A stretch of 64,000 nucleotides of DNA from Pedobacter nutrimenti. GTDB taxonomy: Bacteria > Bacteroidota > Bacteroidia > Sphingobacteriales > Sphingobacteriaceae. Location of the stretch: contig NZ_QKLU01000009.1 in NCBI RefSeq assembly GCF_003208655.1, positions 62,001 through 126,000 on the forward strand, read 5' to 3'. Positions 1 through 8,385 of the stretch are shown one piece after another. The translations under genes were made by a program, and so were the position numbers. Numbering within the stretch: position 1 is the first letter of the stretch; each line of letters opens with the position of its first letter. Below the pieces are notes generated by a model. That model saw only the letters and a program-made list of their open reading frames with translations, made no database searches and was not told the DNA's origin.

Positions 1-2612
1 GCTGCCTTTAAATTTTCAAACTGTCCACCATAGGTAATGTAATACCCTGCCGGAAATTTGATCTGCTGCGCAATTTTTTCTTCTATTTCGGTCACCACGC
101 TGGCAATATCCCTGCCCCTGACGTTCAACCCGACAATGATCCTGCGCTTGGTATCTTCCCGCTGGATCTGATTGGGCCCAACCTGGAATTCCACAGAAGC
201 CAGCTGCGACAATGGAATTTTACTGCCATCTGCAGCGGAAATGTAAATGTTTCTGACATCATCAATGCCCTGACGGTTTTCTTCGGAAAGTCTGACCACC
301 ATATCATATCTTCTTTCCCCTTCATAAACCAATCCGGCAGACTGGCCTGCAAAAGCTGCATTAATGGCCTGGTTCACGGCTTCAATATCCAGACCGTAAC
401 GGGCAATCTGGTCCCTGTTAATTTTCACCACAATTTGTGGCAAACCTGTAGCCTGCTCCAGATACAGGTCTTTTGCACCAGAAACCGTGTTTACAATTTT
501 TCCAACTTTTTGAGAAAGGTCAGTCAGTGTCTGCAGGTCATCTCCAAAAATTTTAATCCCGATGTCCTGTCTTACCCCCGAAATCAACTCATTGGAACGA
601 AGTTGTATGGGCTGCGAAAAACCAAAGGTCACCCCCGGAATATCGGCCAGGGCTTCTGCCATTTTATTGGCCAGCTCTTCCCGGCTTGCTGCGCTGACCC
701 ACTCTTTTTTATTCTTCAAAAGAATCGTCAAATCACAGGATTCCATCGGCATAGGATCTGTAGGAATTTCTGCTGCGCCGATCTTTCCGATGACTTCTTT
801 AACTTCCGGAAATTTTTTCATCAATATAGAAGAAGCCTGATTGACCTTATCTATGGTCTGGCTTAAAGAACTTCCGGTGAGCAAACGGGTTTCTACCGCA
901 AAATCACCTTCTTCCAGCGTAGGAATAAACTCTCCCCCCATTCTCATAAAAAGAAAAACACTGATCACCAACAGAACAACCGACAGTAATACTACTGTTA
1001 CACGTTTGCGCAGGGCCCCATTGATCATCGGACTGTAGTACTTCTGGAAAAAATCCATCATACGGTCCGAAAAATTCTTTTTGTGTGCAATTTTCTTGCT
1101 GAGCAGTAAGGAAGACATCATAGGCACATAGGTCAGGGACAACAGGAAAGCACCCAGAATTGCAAAAGACACCGTTTGGGCCATTGGTCCAAACATTTTG
1201 CCCTCAATACCGACTAAAGCCAGAATAGGTAAATAAACAATCAGGATAATGATTTGACCAAAAGCGGCCGCACTCATCATTTTTGTAGCCGATTGTTCTA
1301 CCTGCTCATCCATTTCTGTCTGGGTCAGCCTTTCTTTTCCTTTGTTCATGCCCAAAAGGTGCATCGTCGCCTCCACAATAATGACAGCGCCATCGACAAT
1401 TAAGCCAAAATCAATGGCCCCCAGGCTCATTAGGTTTCCCGAAACGCCAAAGACCTTCATCAGGGCAATGGCAAACAACATAGACAAAGGAATTACGGAG
1501 GCCACCACCAGTCCGGCCCGGAAATTACCCAGGAAAAGCACCAGCACAAAAATAACAATTAGGGCCCCTTCGATTAGGTTTTTGGCCACTGTGCCAATGG
1601 CCCGGTCTACTAAGGCGCTCCGGTCCAGAAAAGGTTCCACCTCCACACCTTCGGGTAAGGTTTTATTGATTCTGGCAATTTTTTCCTTAACCAAAGCAAC
1701 GACATTATTGGCATTGGAGCCTTTAAGCATCATCACAATCCCGCCTACGGCCTCCCCTTTTCCATTTCTTGTCAGCGCGCCATAACGGATAGAATTTCCG
1801 ATCTGTACCGTGGCAATGTCCCGCACCAGCACGGGCAGGCCATTACTCCCGTTTTTTACGACAATTTTATTAATGTCGTCTATATTTCCAACCAAACCTT
1901 CACTTCTGATGAAGTAGGCATTTGGTTTTTTATCGATATAAGCCCCTCCTGTATTCTGATTGTTCTTTTCCAGCGCAGTAAAGACATCACTGATGCTTAA
2001 ATTAAAACTGTTCAGTTTGTCGGGGTTAATGGCAATTTCATATTGTTTGAGCAAGCCACCAAAGCTATTGACCTCGGCAATGCCAGGTGTACCCAACAGC
2101 TGACGACGGACAATCCAGTCTTGTATGCTCCGCAGTTCCCTGGCATCATATTTTTTTTCAAAGCCAGGTTTAGCGTGAATGACGTATTGATAAATTTCAC
2201 CAAGACCTGTGGAAATAGGTGAAATCTCGGGATTTCCAATTCCCGGAGGGATGTTGTTTTTGGCTTCTGATAATTTTTCATTGACTTGTTGTCTGGCCCA
2301 GTAGATGTCTACATTGTCGTGAAAAACAATTGTGACCACCGAAAGACCAAAACGGGAAATAGAACGGACCTGTTCAATTTTAGGAATGGTCGACATGGTC
2401 TGTTCAACAGGAAAAGTTATTAAACGTTCTACTTCCTGCGTGGCAAGGGAAGGGCTCAGGGTAATGACCTGCACCTGGTTATTGGTAATGTCAGGAACGG
2501 CATCAATAGGCAGTTCCTTCAACGAATATAAGCCCCAGGCAATCAATGCAAGGGTAAATAAACCAATCACAAGTTTATTGTGAATGGAGAATCTGATGAT
2601 CTTATTTAACAT
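1..2612 (-). CDS. CzcA/CusA-family heavy-metal RND efflux permease (3' end outside window)
   Basis: Inner-membrane proton-driven RND pump that exports divalent or monovalent metal ions with a periplasmic adaptor and outer-membrane channel. The frame is open from an ATG at 2612 to the window edge, giving about 870 residues of a family usually near 1040 or, in Bacteroidota, longer when fused to an outer-membrane factor. The N-terminus is typical (first TM helix, then a porter domain). The TM4 motif of the heavy-metal subclass is present: Asp401, Asp407 and Glu414 in a DFGLIVDGAVIIVE context, matching the proton-relay residues of CzcA. This separates it from the drug pump at 30966-34151. The C-terminal part and any adaptor gene lie beyond position 1. 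The metal (Co/Zn/Cd or Cu/Ag) cannot be told from the part seen. It follows the DUF6660 gene in the same direction. Confidence 0.93.
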   Translation of the reverse strand, partial: MLNKIIRFSIHNKLVIGLFTLALIAWGLYSLKELPIDAVPDITNNQVQVITLSPSLATQEVERLITFPVEQTMSTIPKIEQVRSISRFGLSVVTIVFHDNVDIYWARQQVNEKLSEAKNNIPPGIGNPEISPISTGLGEIYQYVIHAKPGFEKKYDARELRSIQDWIVRRQLLGTPGIAEVNSFGGLLKQYEIAINPDKLNSFNLSISDVFTALEKNNQNTGGAYIDKKPNAYFIRSEGLVGNIDDINKIVVKNGSNGLPVLVRDIATVQIGNSIRYGALTRNGKGEAVGGIVMMLKGSNANNVVALVKEKIARINKTLPEGVEVEPFLDRSALVDRAIGTVAKNLIEGALIVIFVLVLFLGNFRAGLVVASVIPLSMLFAIALMKVFGVSGNLMSLGAIDFGLIVDGAVIIVEATMHLLGMNKGKERLTQTEMDEQVEQSATKMMSAAAFGQIIILIVYLPILALVGIEGKMFGPMAQTVSFAILGAFLLSLTYVPMMSSLLLSKKIAHKKNFSDRMMDFFQKYYSPMINGALRKRVTVVLLSVVLLVISVFLFMRMGGEFIPTLEEGDFAVETRLLTGSSLSQTIDKVNQASSILMKKFPEVKEVIGKIGAAEIPTDPMPMESCDLTILLKNKKEWVSAASREELANKMAEALADIPGVTFGFSQPIQLRSNELISGVRQDIGIKIFGDDLQTLTDLSQKVGKIVNTVSGAKDLYLEQATGLPQIVVKINRDQIARYGLDIEAVNQAINAAFAGQSAGLVYEGERRYDMVVRLSEENRQGIDDVRNIYISAADGSKIPLSQLASVEFQVGPNQIQREDTKRRIIVGLNVRGRDIASVVTEIEEKIAQQIKFPAGYYITYGGQFENLKA

Positions 2613-2806
2613 TTTTTTTGTTTAAAATGAACAGTTTAAGCATCCCTTTGCAGCGGCAGACAGGAGACCAGGACAGACCTGGTGTACTCTGGGCAAAGGG
2701 GTAATCATGAAACTTCAGCAGTATTTTTTTTCAAAGCCAGAACACAAGGCTTTAAAAGCCTGCGGCCGACCAGTGCGTTAAAAAAACACAGGAAGCAACG
2801 AAAAGA

Positions 2807-3115
2807 TTAATGCAACTGAGGGGGCTGCCAGACCGGAAGACTGACATCGATAAATTTTTCTGTGCTTTGAGGCCTGTATGCCTGCCCCTGATCAGAAAAA
2901 GGAACCAGTTTCAATGTTGAAAATACAATCAGTGAAGAAGCAGAACAGCAGCTGCAGTGACAGAAAGGACTGCAGGCATCGGCTGACTTTTCTGCATGTT
3001 GATCTGCTGAACGAAGTTCTGTTTTAAACGGGGCATTCATAGCCACCACATCAGAGCAAGGCACCATATTCAGTGCCAGTACAAAAATGATTGCTATGAT
3101 GGATGCCAGTTTCAT
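2807..3115 (-). CDS. DUF6660-like small exported Cys/His-rich protein
   Basis: Small protein of 102 residues, taken from the ATG at 3115 because a good hydrophobic signal segment (residues 4-18) starts there; an in-frame ATG 19 codons upstream would put a hydrophilic stretch first. After the signal come PCSD (19-22), His40 and a CSPFCHCSCC cluster at 48-57, then a basic/aromatic tail. I recognise this as the DUF6660 type found beside CzcA-like pumps in Bacteroidota; that assignment is from memory of the family. The cysteine/histidine cluster suggests periplasmic metal binding, for example metal sensing or hand-over to the pump, but no function is established. It lies 194 nt upstream of the RND permease and is probably cotranscribed from the promoter near 3170. 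Confidence 0.72.
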   Translation of the reverse strand: MKLASIIAIIFVLALNMVPCSDVVAMNAPFKTELRSADQHAEKSADACSPFCHCSCCSASSLIVFSTLKLVPFSDQGQAYRPQSTEKFIDVSLPVWQPPQLH

Positions 3116-3169
3116 CTGTTTAATAATTGATGTCCGATGGATTTTCCCGAAGGATTCATCTTCCGGAAA

Positions 3170-3177
3170 CAAAAGTA
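3170..3177 (-). promoter_or_regulatory. Candidate -7 promoter element for the DUF6660/RND operon
   Basis: On the minus strand this reads TACTTTTG, an exact match to the Bacteroidota -7 consensus TAnnTTTG. It lies about 55 nt before the ATG at 3115. No clear -33 TTTG is visible at the expected spacing, so the call rests on the -7 box and position. Confidence 0.42.
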
Positions 3178-3358
3178 AAAAGAATTCACGGAACTCTCCT
3201 TTATTTTAAAAGAATGCAATCCGATTGCAAGGCAGATTTTTAACCGCCCCCAGAGTATGCCTTTAGTTGTTGGAAAATGAATCCGATATTGATGAAATAT
3301 GCTTGCCTTATGAGTCCCGTTTTTTAGATAAAAATCCGCAGTCAAACTGCATTCATAT

Positions 3359-3380
3359 CGGACTCATCCCGGACTCATCC
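3359..3380. repeat. Perfect 11-bp tandem direct repeat (CGGACTCATCC x2)
   Basis: Two adjacent identical copies of CGGACTCATCC. A related inverted element, ATGAGTCCCG, lies at 3310-3319, so GACTCAT occurs three times within 70 bp upstream of the metal-efflux operon. The spacing suits a regulator binding site, but no regulator gene is adjacent within the window. Confidence 0.5.
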
Positions 3381-3469
3381 TATAGTTGACCAACCGGCAA
3401 CTTTCAATTTGACCTGTCTTTTTCTGCGGCGGATCAGAAGGAAAAGAAATCTTCAAAACTATTAATGAG

Positions 3470-3495
3470 GGAACCCAGTCCGGACTGCCGGGCTC
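3470..3495. other. GC-rich hairpin downstream of the BPL_N-like gene
   Basis: GGAACCCAGTCC can pair with the following GGACT and GGGCTCC, centred on the palindrome AGTCCGGACT. It lies about 75 nt past the stop of the gene at 3569. There is no clear T tract, so an intrinsic terminator is only weakly supported. Confidence 0.3.
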
Positions 3496-3568
3496 CTTTC
3501 AGAGTTTCATCTGGAAAAAGGGGGCTGTTTTCACCGAAACATACATCCCGTTTTCTTTATCAACGGGT

Positions 3569-4348
3569 TTACTGGTAAAAACTATAGATCAGGTCTTTAA
3601 AAAGCTCACGAGCGGGCCTTCTTCCCGATGGAATTTCAGCATCTTCAAACCAATTGCTGTCCGCTTCCGCATGGGGGCCGGTCAAAATGACAAGTCCACT
3701 CCCGTAGGAATACCGTGCGGCGGCCAGATCTCCATTTTCATAGGTCGCAATTTTTGAGAACTTCGGATCATTACTTTTGGAAAACAGATAGGGTCCATCC
3801 TGAAAAAAAATGTTTTCCTTATGACCTTTCCAATACACAACAACTGATGCGTCTTTATCGGTAGTGACCGGAAAGCCCGGACGTCCCACTTCTCCATCAA
3901 GGTCACCATCAATCAGGCCCAAATAGGATTCTCCGGCAAGATATGCCCCCATGCATAAACCAAGATAATAGCCCCCGCTCAAAACATATTTACGAATCGC
4001 TTCGACACGTTTGTTGCCCAAACTCTTAAATGCACCAGGGATATCCTGTCCTCCTCCAGGTTGGACATAGATATCATAACGGCTTAGCGTTTTAGTCGTT
4101 ATGTCAATCTGTTCATTTGGCCCAACAAAATCAATCCGGAATTTGACACCCATTTTCTCGATCGCTGATTTTACAGTTCTGCTGCAGCGATCACAGGAAG
4201 CAGCACCTCTATAGACGGCCACACGGAGCGTATCACCTTTCTTTAAGTCCTTACTTTCGAAAGGAACGGGTGTTTCGGAGTGGCTTTTGCTGCAACTGGC
4301 TAAAGTAATTGCGACCAGTAAGGATAAAAGGAGTTTAATACGATGCAT
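3569..4348 (-). CDS. BPL_N-domain lipoprotein, glutamine-amidotransferase-like
   Basis: A 259-residue lipoprotein: the N-terminal hydrophobic segment ends in the lipobox LASC with Cys19. The body begins VAVYRGAASCDRCS, which resembles the N-terminal domain of fungal biotin-protein ligase (BPL_N), a class I glutamine amidotransferase-like fold. A nucleophile-elbow-like sequence GLCMGAYLAG places Cys132 as candidate nucleophile, and GPHAEAD supplies His226 and Glu228, so a complete Cys-His-Glu triad is present. PGGGQD near residue 100 would be the oxyanion region. Activity and substrate are unknown. The extra CxxC (SCDRC) near residue 52 is notable. The gene stands alone, with a 289-nt gap to ahcY upstream. 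Confidence 0.68.
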   Translation of the reverse strand: MHRIKLLLSLLVAITLASCSKSHSETPVPFESKDLKKGDTLRVAVYRGAASCDRCSRTVKSAIEKMGVKFRIDFVGPNEQIDITTKTLSRYDIYVQPGGGQDIPGAFKSLGNKRVEAIRKYVLSGGYYLGLCMGAYLAGESYLGLIDGDLDGEVGRPGFPVTTDKDASVVVYWKGHKENIFFQDGPYLFSKSNDPKFSKIATYENGDLAAARYSYGSGLVILTGPHAEADSNWFEDAEIPSGRRPARELFKDLIYSFYQ

Positions 4349-4539
4349 CAGCTTTTTATTTATTGTTCATAATAATGAACTGGTCGGTTACCAGAAGTTA
4401 TTTAACCCTTTTTAAAATAAGACAAATGAAAATCTGAAACGTCCTATCTATTCGGTTGTAAAAAGTAATTGAAACGTATAATTTTGAGTATGCATTGATA
4501 CATATCATGTTTGCATTTATTATTCACATCTATTTTATG

Positions 4540-4547
4540 TATTTTTG
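4540..4547 (+). promoter_or_regulatory. Candidate -7 promoter element for ahcY
   Basis: TATTTTTG matches TAnnTTTG and lies about 90 nt before the ahcY ATG. A TTTG at 4510-4513 is 26 bp upstream, rather far for the -33 box. The leader that follows is AT-rich and shows no strong stem that would suggest a SAH or SAM riboswitch. Confidence 0.45.
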
Positions 4548-4637
4548 TGGCACATTGGAAGTGTCTGCAAATTTGTTTACAAAAGCAACATGGAAAATCG
4601 TTAGAATATTGAAAAACAAATAATTAAAAAAAACAAT

Positions 4638-5954
4638 ATGTCATCAGTAGAGACAACTTTCGTTCCTTACAAAGTTAAGGACATTTCACTGGCAGAATGG
4701 GGCCGTAAAGAAATTGAACTTGCAGAGGCTGAAATGCCCGGTTTAATGTCCCTTCGTGCAGAATTCGGACCTTCAAAACCTTTAAAAGGTGCCCGTATTG
4801 CCGGATGCCTTCACATGACCATTCAGACAGCCGTTCTAATTGAAACTTTAGTTGAACTGGGTGCAGAAGTAACCTGGTCTTCCTGCAATATTTTTTCTAC
4901 CCAAGACCATGCTGCTGCGGCAATTGCTGCAGCCGGTATTCAGGTTTATGCATGGAAAGGTTTAAATGAAGTTGATTTTGACTGGTGTATTGAACAAACT
5001 TTACACTTCGGACCAGAACGTCAGCCATTAAACATGATCCTGGATGATGGTGGTGATTTGACCAATATGGTTTTTGACAAATACCCTGAACTGATTGCAG
5101 GTATTAAAGGTCTTTCTGAAGAAACGACGACTGGTGTTCACCGCCTGTATGAGCGCATGAAAAACGGAACATTGCATTTACCGGCAATTAACGTAAACGA
5201 TTCAGTGACCAAATCTAAATTTGACAACAAATATGGCTGCCGTGAGTCATTGGTGGATGCGATCCGTCGTGCAACCGATGTGATGATGGCGGGTAAAGTC
5301 GCTGTTGTTGCAGGTTACGGTGATGTGGGTAAAGGTTCTGCCGAATCTTTAAGTTCACAAGGCGTGAGGGTAATCGTTTCTGAAATTGATCCGATCTGTG
5401 CCCTGCAGGCTGCAATGGAAGGTTATGAAGTTAAAAAATTCGCTACAGCGGTAAAAGAAGCTGATATTGTGGTCACCACTACAGGTAACTGCAACATCGT
5501 TCGTCCGGAACACTTCAAAGTGATGAAAGACAAAACCATCGTTTGTAACATTGGTCACTTTGACAATGAAATTGATGTCGCCTGGTTAAACAAAAACTAT
5601 GGCGATACCAAAGTAGAGATCAAACCTCAGGTAGATAAATATACCATCGACGGAAAAGACATCATCCTGCTGGCCGAAGGCCGCCTGGTGAACTTAGGTT
5701 GTGCAACCGGACACCCAAGTTTTGTCATGTCGAATTCTTTCACCAACCAGACTTTGGCACAGCTTGAACTGTGGACAAATCCGGAGAAATATGAGAATAA
5801 AGTATATGTACTTCCAAAACACCTGGATGAAAAAGTAGCACGTTTACACCTGGCTAAAATTGGTGTGGAGCTTGATGTTTTAGATCAGGATCAGGCAGAT
5901 TACATTGGTGTTCCTGTAGAAGGCCCGTTCAAACCGGAAACCTACAGATATTAA
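4638..5954 (+). CDS. ahcY: Adenosylhomocysteinase
   Basis: Cytosolic NAD-dependent enzyme that splits S-adenosylhomocysteine into adenosine and homocysteine, clearing the inhibitor made by SAM-dependent methyltransferases. The 438-residue length is usual. The N-terminal substrate domain shows the family stretch GCLHMTIQTAVLIETL. The NAD-binding GAGYGDVGKGS-type loop appears as VVAGYGDVGKGSAES around residues 222-236. The C-terminus ends KPETYRY, the conserved Lys-Tyr tail that reaches into the neighbouring subunit's NAD site. It is monocistronic: its own -7 box lies upstream and a strong bidirectional hairpin follows 12 nt after the stop. Confidence 0.98.
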   Translation: MSSVETTFVPYKVKDISLAEWGRKEIELAEAEMPGLMSLRAEFGPSKPLKGARIAGCLHMTIQTAVLIETLVELGAEVTWSSCNIFSTQDHAAAAIAAAGIQVYAWKGLNEVDFDWCIEQTLHFGPERQPLNMILDDGGDLTNMVFDKYPELIAGIKGLSEETTTGVHRLYERMKNGTLHLPAINVNDSVTKSKFDNKYGCRESLVDAIRRATDVMMAGKVAVVAGYGDVGKGSAESLSSQGVRVIVSEIDPICALQAAMEGYEVKKFATAVKEADIVVTTTGNCNIVRPEHFKVMKDKTIVCNIGHFDNEIDVAWLNKNYGDTKVEIKPQVDKYTIDGKDIILLAEGRLVNLGCATGHPSFVMSNSFTNQTLAQLELWTNPEKYENKVYVLPKHLDEKVARLHLAKIGVELDVLDQDQADYIGVPVEGPFKPETYRY

Positions 5955-5966
5955 AATAAAACTCCC

Positions 5967-6004
5967 TATAAAAAAAGCCGGATGATCATCCGGCTTTTTT
6001 TATA
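5967..6004. terminator. Bidirectional terminator, 38-bp perfect palindrome
   Basis: TATA, seven A, the stem GCCGGATGA / TCATCCGGC, seven T and TATA form a perfect 38-bp inverted repeat between the convergent ends of ahcY (plus) and the deacetylase gene (minus). T tracts follow the stem in both directions. Confidence 0.9.
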
Positions 6005-6007
6005 CCC

Positions 6008-7009
6008 TTACTTTTGCCCGAATTCTTCCTCAACACTTTCCCGCAGGTCATACATCAGCCAGGTTTTGCCAGTAACCGCTTTTTGCTGGGTTTGCAGTAG
6101 TTTTATAAAATCTTTTACGCCAAGGGGCTCATTTCCGTTCCCGTGGATCAGCACAATACTCCCGGAGGCAGCCTTTTGACCTTTGGCCAGCCAGGCATCA
6201 CTACCCACCGGTATTATTCCGTAGGTTAACAGTTTGTCTACCACCTGCTGGTCCGAAACCAGTCCTGGGAAGCGGAAAAACAGCGAAGGCAGAAGCCCGT
6301 GCTGCAACATGGCCAGTTCGGTGCCCAATATTTCAAAATTAAGATCTGTTCCGGGTTCCAGTAAAAAATTGGTTTTTAAAGGTGCCGATGCGCTGACCCT
6401 ATGGTTATAGGAATGGTTAACCCAGGTCACCGTAATTTCACCGTTTTTAACCAGGTTTTTTAACCAGTTCAAATCATCTGTATGACTCAGCATCCAGCGG
6501 CCTGTAATGGACACTGCAACGGGAACAGGTTGCTCAATCTTTTTAAATTCTGCAATCAGGGATGTAAAAATAATCCGGTCCAGTGCTTTATGCGAAGGAC
6601 AAAGATCTATGGTCAGGGTCACTCCTTTTTCTTTTGGAAAACCATGAATAATCCCTGCATCCTGTAACGCAGCAGCCCGCTGCCGCACTGCATTAATGGC
6701 ATTCATGTAAGGACTTTCCTTAAACTCATCCAGGCTGGCAGCCAACCCTTTGTTTTTAACAACAAGCCCCTGCGAAGGAAGCAGGAGCGTAGTCATTTCC
6801 TGCGGATCGGCAGCCAGATAATTCAATTTTCCATTTTGCTCAAAACTTCTCAGCAGCAGCAGCTCTTTGTCCTGATACCGGATGGTCCCAAAAAACTGCC
6901 GGTAATTGCTGATGCCCTCCTGGGCCAGGCATGACAGGCTCGGGACCGTTAAAAAACAACAGCTAAAAAACAACTGCCGGAGAAAAATAGCAAGACCTTT
7001 CATTAACAT
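6008..7009 (-). CDS. NodB-like polysaccharide deacetylase family protein, secreted
   Basis: Predicted exported carbohydrate esterase of the NodB fold, 333 residues, with a signal peptide over roughly residues 1-30 (an ATG two codons in, at 7003, is an equally good start). Metal-binding motifs are visible: TIDLC at 133-137 stands where the family has TFDD, so the second Asp of the usual pair is replaced by Leu-Cys. NHSYNH at 198-203 supplies the HxxxH zinc ligands, and FRFPG at 244-248 matches the RxPY/G active-site motif. The residues before about 125 are not recognised. The altered motif 1 leaves deacetylase activity uncertain. It converges on ahcY and is divergent from pdxJ with only 18 nt between the starts. 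Confidence 0.75.
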   Translation of the reverse strand: MLMKGLAIFLRQLFFSCCFLTVPSLSCLAQEGISNYRQFFGTIRYQDKELLLLRSFEQNGKLNYLAADPQEMTTLLLPSQGLVVKNKGLAASLDEFKESPYMNAINAVRQRAAALQDAGIIHGFPKEKGVTLTIDLCPSHKALDRIIFTSLIAEFKKIEQPVPVAVSITGRWMLSHTDDLNWLKNLVKNGEITVTWVNHSYNHRVSASAPLKTNFLLEPGTDLNFEILGTELAMLQHGLLPSLFFRFPGLVSDQQVVDKLLTYGIIPVGSDAWLAKGQKAASGSIVLIHGNGNEPLGVKDFIKLLQTQQKAVTGKTWLMYDLRESVEEEFGQK

Positions 7010-7016
7010 ATAATTT

Positions 7017-7024
7017 TATATTTG
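7017..7024 (+). promoter_or_regulatory. Candidate -7 promoter element for pdxJ, almost abutting the start codon
   Basis: TATATTTG matches TAnnTTTG and ends only 3 nt before the pdxJ ATG at 7028. If used, the transcript would be leaderless or nearly so. It sits in the 18-nt space between divergent genes. Confidence 0.4.
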
Positions 7025-7027
7025 TAC

Positions 7028-7747
7028 ATGGCAAAACTATCTGTAAATATCAATAAAATCGCCACGCTTCGCAACAGCCGCGGCGGCAATAACCCCGACC
7101 TGGTCAAAGTCGCACTGGATTGTGAACGTTTTGGCGCTGAAGGGATCACCGTACACCCAAGACCTGATGAAAGACACATCCGTTATCAGGATGTTTTTGA
7201 CCTGAAGGCCGTTATTGCAACAGAGTTTAACATTGAAGGCAATTGCCGGGAACAAAAATTCATAGACCTGGTGCTGGCCAATAAACCCGCACAGGTTACC
7301 CTGGTCCCTGATGCCCAGGGACAGCTGACCTCCAACCATGGCTGGGACACCCTTAAACACAGGGATTATCTCCGGGAAATGGTGGCTTTGTTTAAAAAAG
7401 AAGGCATCAGGGTATCGATTTTCGTAGATCCCGTAGAAGAAATGATCACCGCAGCAGCAGATACAGGAACAGACCGCATTGAACTGTATACAGAAGCATA
7501 TGCAACAGAATATGCACAGGATAAAGCCAAAGCGGTTGCTCCTTATGTTGAGGCAGCTAAAAGAGCTCAGGAACTGGGATTGGGCATTAATGCCGGACAC
7601 GACCTGGACCTGCACAACTTAAGTTATTTTGCCGCTCAGGTCCCTGCTTTGCTGGAAGTCAGTATTGGCCATGCCCTGATCAGTGACGCCCTGTATTTAG
7701 GACTGGAGAATACCGTCCAAATGTACCTCAGACAATTGAAAAATTAA
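7028..7747 (+). CDS. pdxJ: Pyridoxine 5'-phosphate synthase
   Basis: Last step of the DXP-dependent vitamin B6 route: condenses 3-amino-2-oxopropyl phosphate with deoxyxylulose 5-phosphate to give pyridoxine 5'-phosphate. The product has 239 residues, usual for this TIM-barrel enzyme. The start is set at the ATG of MAKLSVNINKIATLRNSRGG, which matches the family N-terminus; the upstream TTG belongs to the putative promoter. Family motifs include GITVHPRPDERHIR (phosphate and substrate binding), LVPD in the core strand and GLGINAGHDL near the C-terminus. It is followed 15 nt later by a lipoprotein gene and probably forms a short operon with it. Confidence 0.97.
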   Translation: MAKLSVNINKIATLRNSRGGNNPDLVKVALDCERFGAEGITVHPRPDERHIRYQDVFDLKAVIATEFNIEGNCREQKFIDLVLANKPAQVTLVPDAQGQLTSNHGWDTLKHRDYLREMVALFKKEGIRVSIFVDPVEEMITAAADTGTDRIELYTEAYATEYAQDKAKAVAPYVEAAKRAQELGLGINAGHDLDLHNLSYFAAQVPALLEVSIGHALISDALYLGLENTVQMYLRQLKN

Positions 7748-7762
7748 ACCTTTACCTCCACC

Positions 7763-8335
7763 ATGAAAAAATCTGTTTTGTTCTCTCTTGCTGCCTTGTT
7801 TCTTTTTTGCCTGGGCAGTTGTAAAAATGCAGCTGTTTTAGATGAAAGCACTGCCGCTGAGGTCGTTTCAGCATACCTGAAATCCAACCCGGAGTATGAA
7901 AGCGTTAATGTAGACCTGGGTGAAGTCAAATTCAGGACTAAAAGCGACCTGGCGGAGCTGGCCAAATATAAAATTCTGGCACAGAAAGGTCTTATTGAGT
8001 TGAACCTGGACCATCAGAAAAAGAAATTCCTTTCCAGGGACAGTGTTTATATTTACCTGATCAGCCTAACCGACAAGGCCAAGACATTTGTACTGAAACA
8101 GGATGAACACAAAGCAACGGTAAAAGCAATGGATTATGCTTTGGATGAAGAAAAACCGGTTAACCTGATTAAAGCCAACGGGAGAATTGCCAAAGTTACC
8201 GTTACCTTGAAAAAACAGTTGAATGATTTTTCCGTCTTTTTGAAAAATACTGCCAGCAAAAGTAATTTCATTACTAAAACCTATAAATTAAAATTCAAAA
8301 AAGAAGAGGGCTGGACAATGGTTGGAGAATCGTAA
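7763..8335 (+). CDS. Hypothetical lipoprotein
   Basis: A 190-residue protein with a clear lipoprotein signal: Lys2-Lys3, a hydrophobic core and the lipobox LGSC with Cys20. The rest is lysine-rich and contains a long alpha/beta-like segment without motifs that I recognise. I cannot name a function. It starts 15 nt after pdxJ on the same strand; the gene after it, gcvP, has its own -7 box, so the pair pdxJ-lipoprotein may be a unit without functional linkage. Confidence 0.75.
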   Translation: MKKSVLFSLAALFLFCLGSCKNAAVLDESTAAEVVSAYLKSNPEYESVNVDLGEVKFRTKSDLAELAKYKILAQKGLIELNLDHQKKKFLSRDSVYIYLISLTDKAKTFVLKQDEHKATVKAMDYALDEEKPVNLIKANGRIAKVTVTLKKQLNDFSVFLKNTASKSNFITKTYKLKFKKEEGWTMVGES

Positions 8336-8385
8336 AATCTACAGCGATAATCGTTTTAGCCAACCACCAGTAAGGGTATTTTTAT

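Larger units (their letters stand above)
3116..3568. other. Long intergenic stretch with an 11-bp tandem repeat and a GC-rich hairpin
   Basis: No convincing gene is seen. The longest frame (3112-3345, minus, 77 codons) has no recognisable family and overlaps the promoter. The stretch holds the -7 box at 3170, the CGGACTCATCC tandem repeat at 3359-3380 and a hairpin at 3470-3495 around the palindrome AGTCCGGACT. Confidence 0.5.

Noticed and set aside
435..866. Open frames on the plus strand across 1-2600
   Set aside because: The minus strand carries one continuous CzcA-type frame through this whole stretch.
4548..4637. SAH or SAM riboswitch in the ahcY leader
   Set aside because: AT-rich, no stable stem or terminator-like hairpin seen.
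7037..7615. 192-codon minus-strand open frame opposite pdxJ
   Set aside because: Cysteine/phenylalanine-rich antisense translation; pdxJ is certain.
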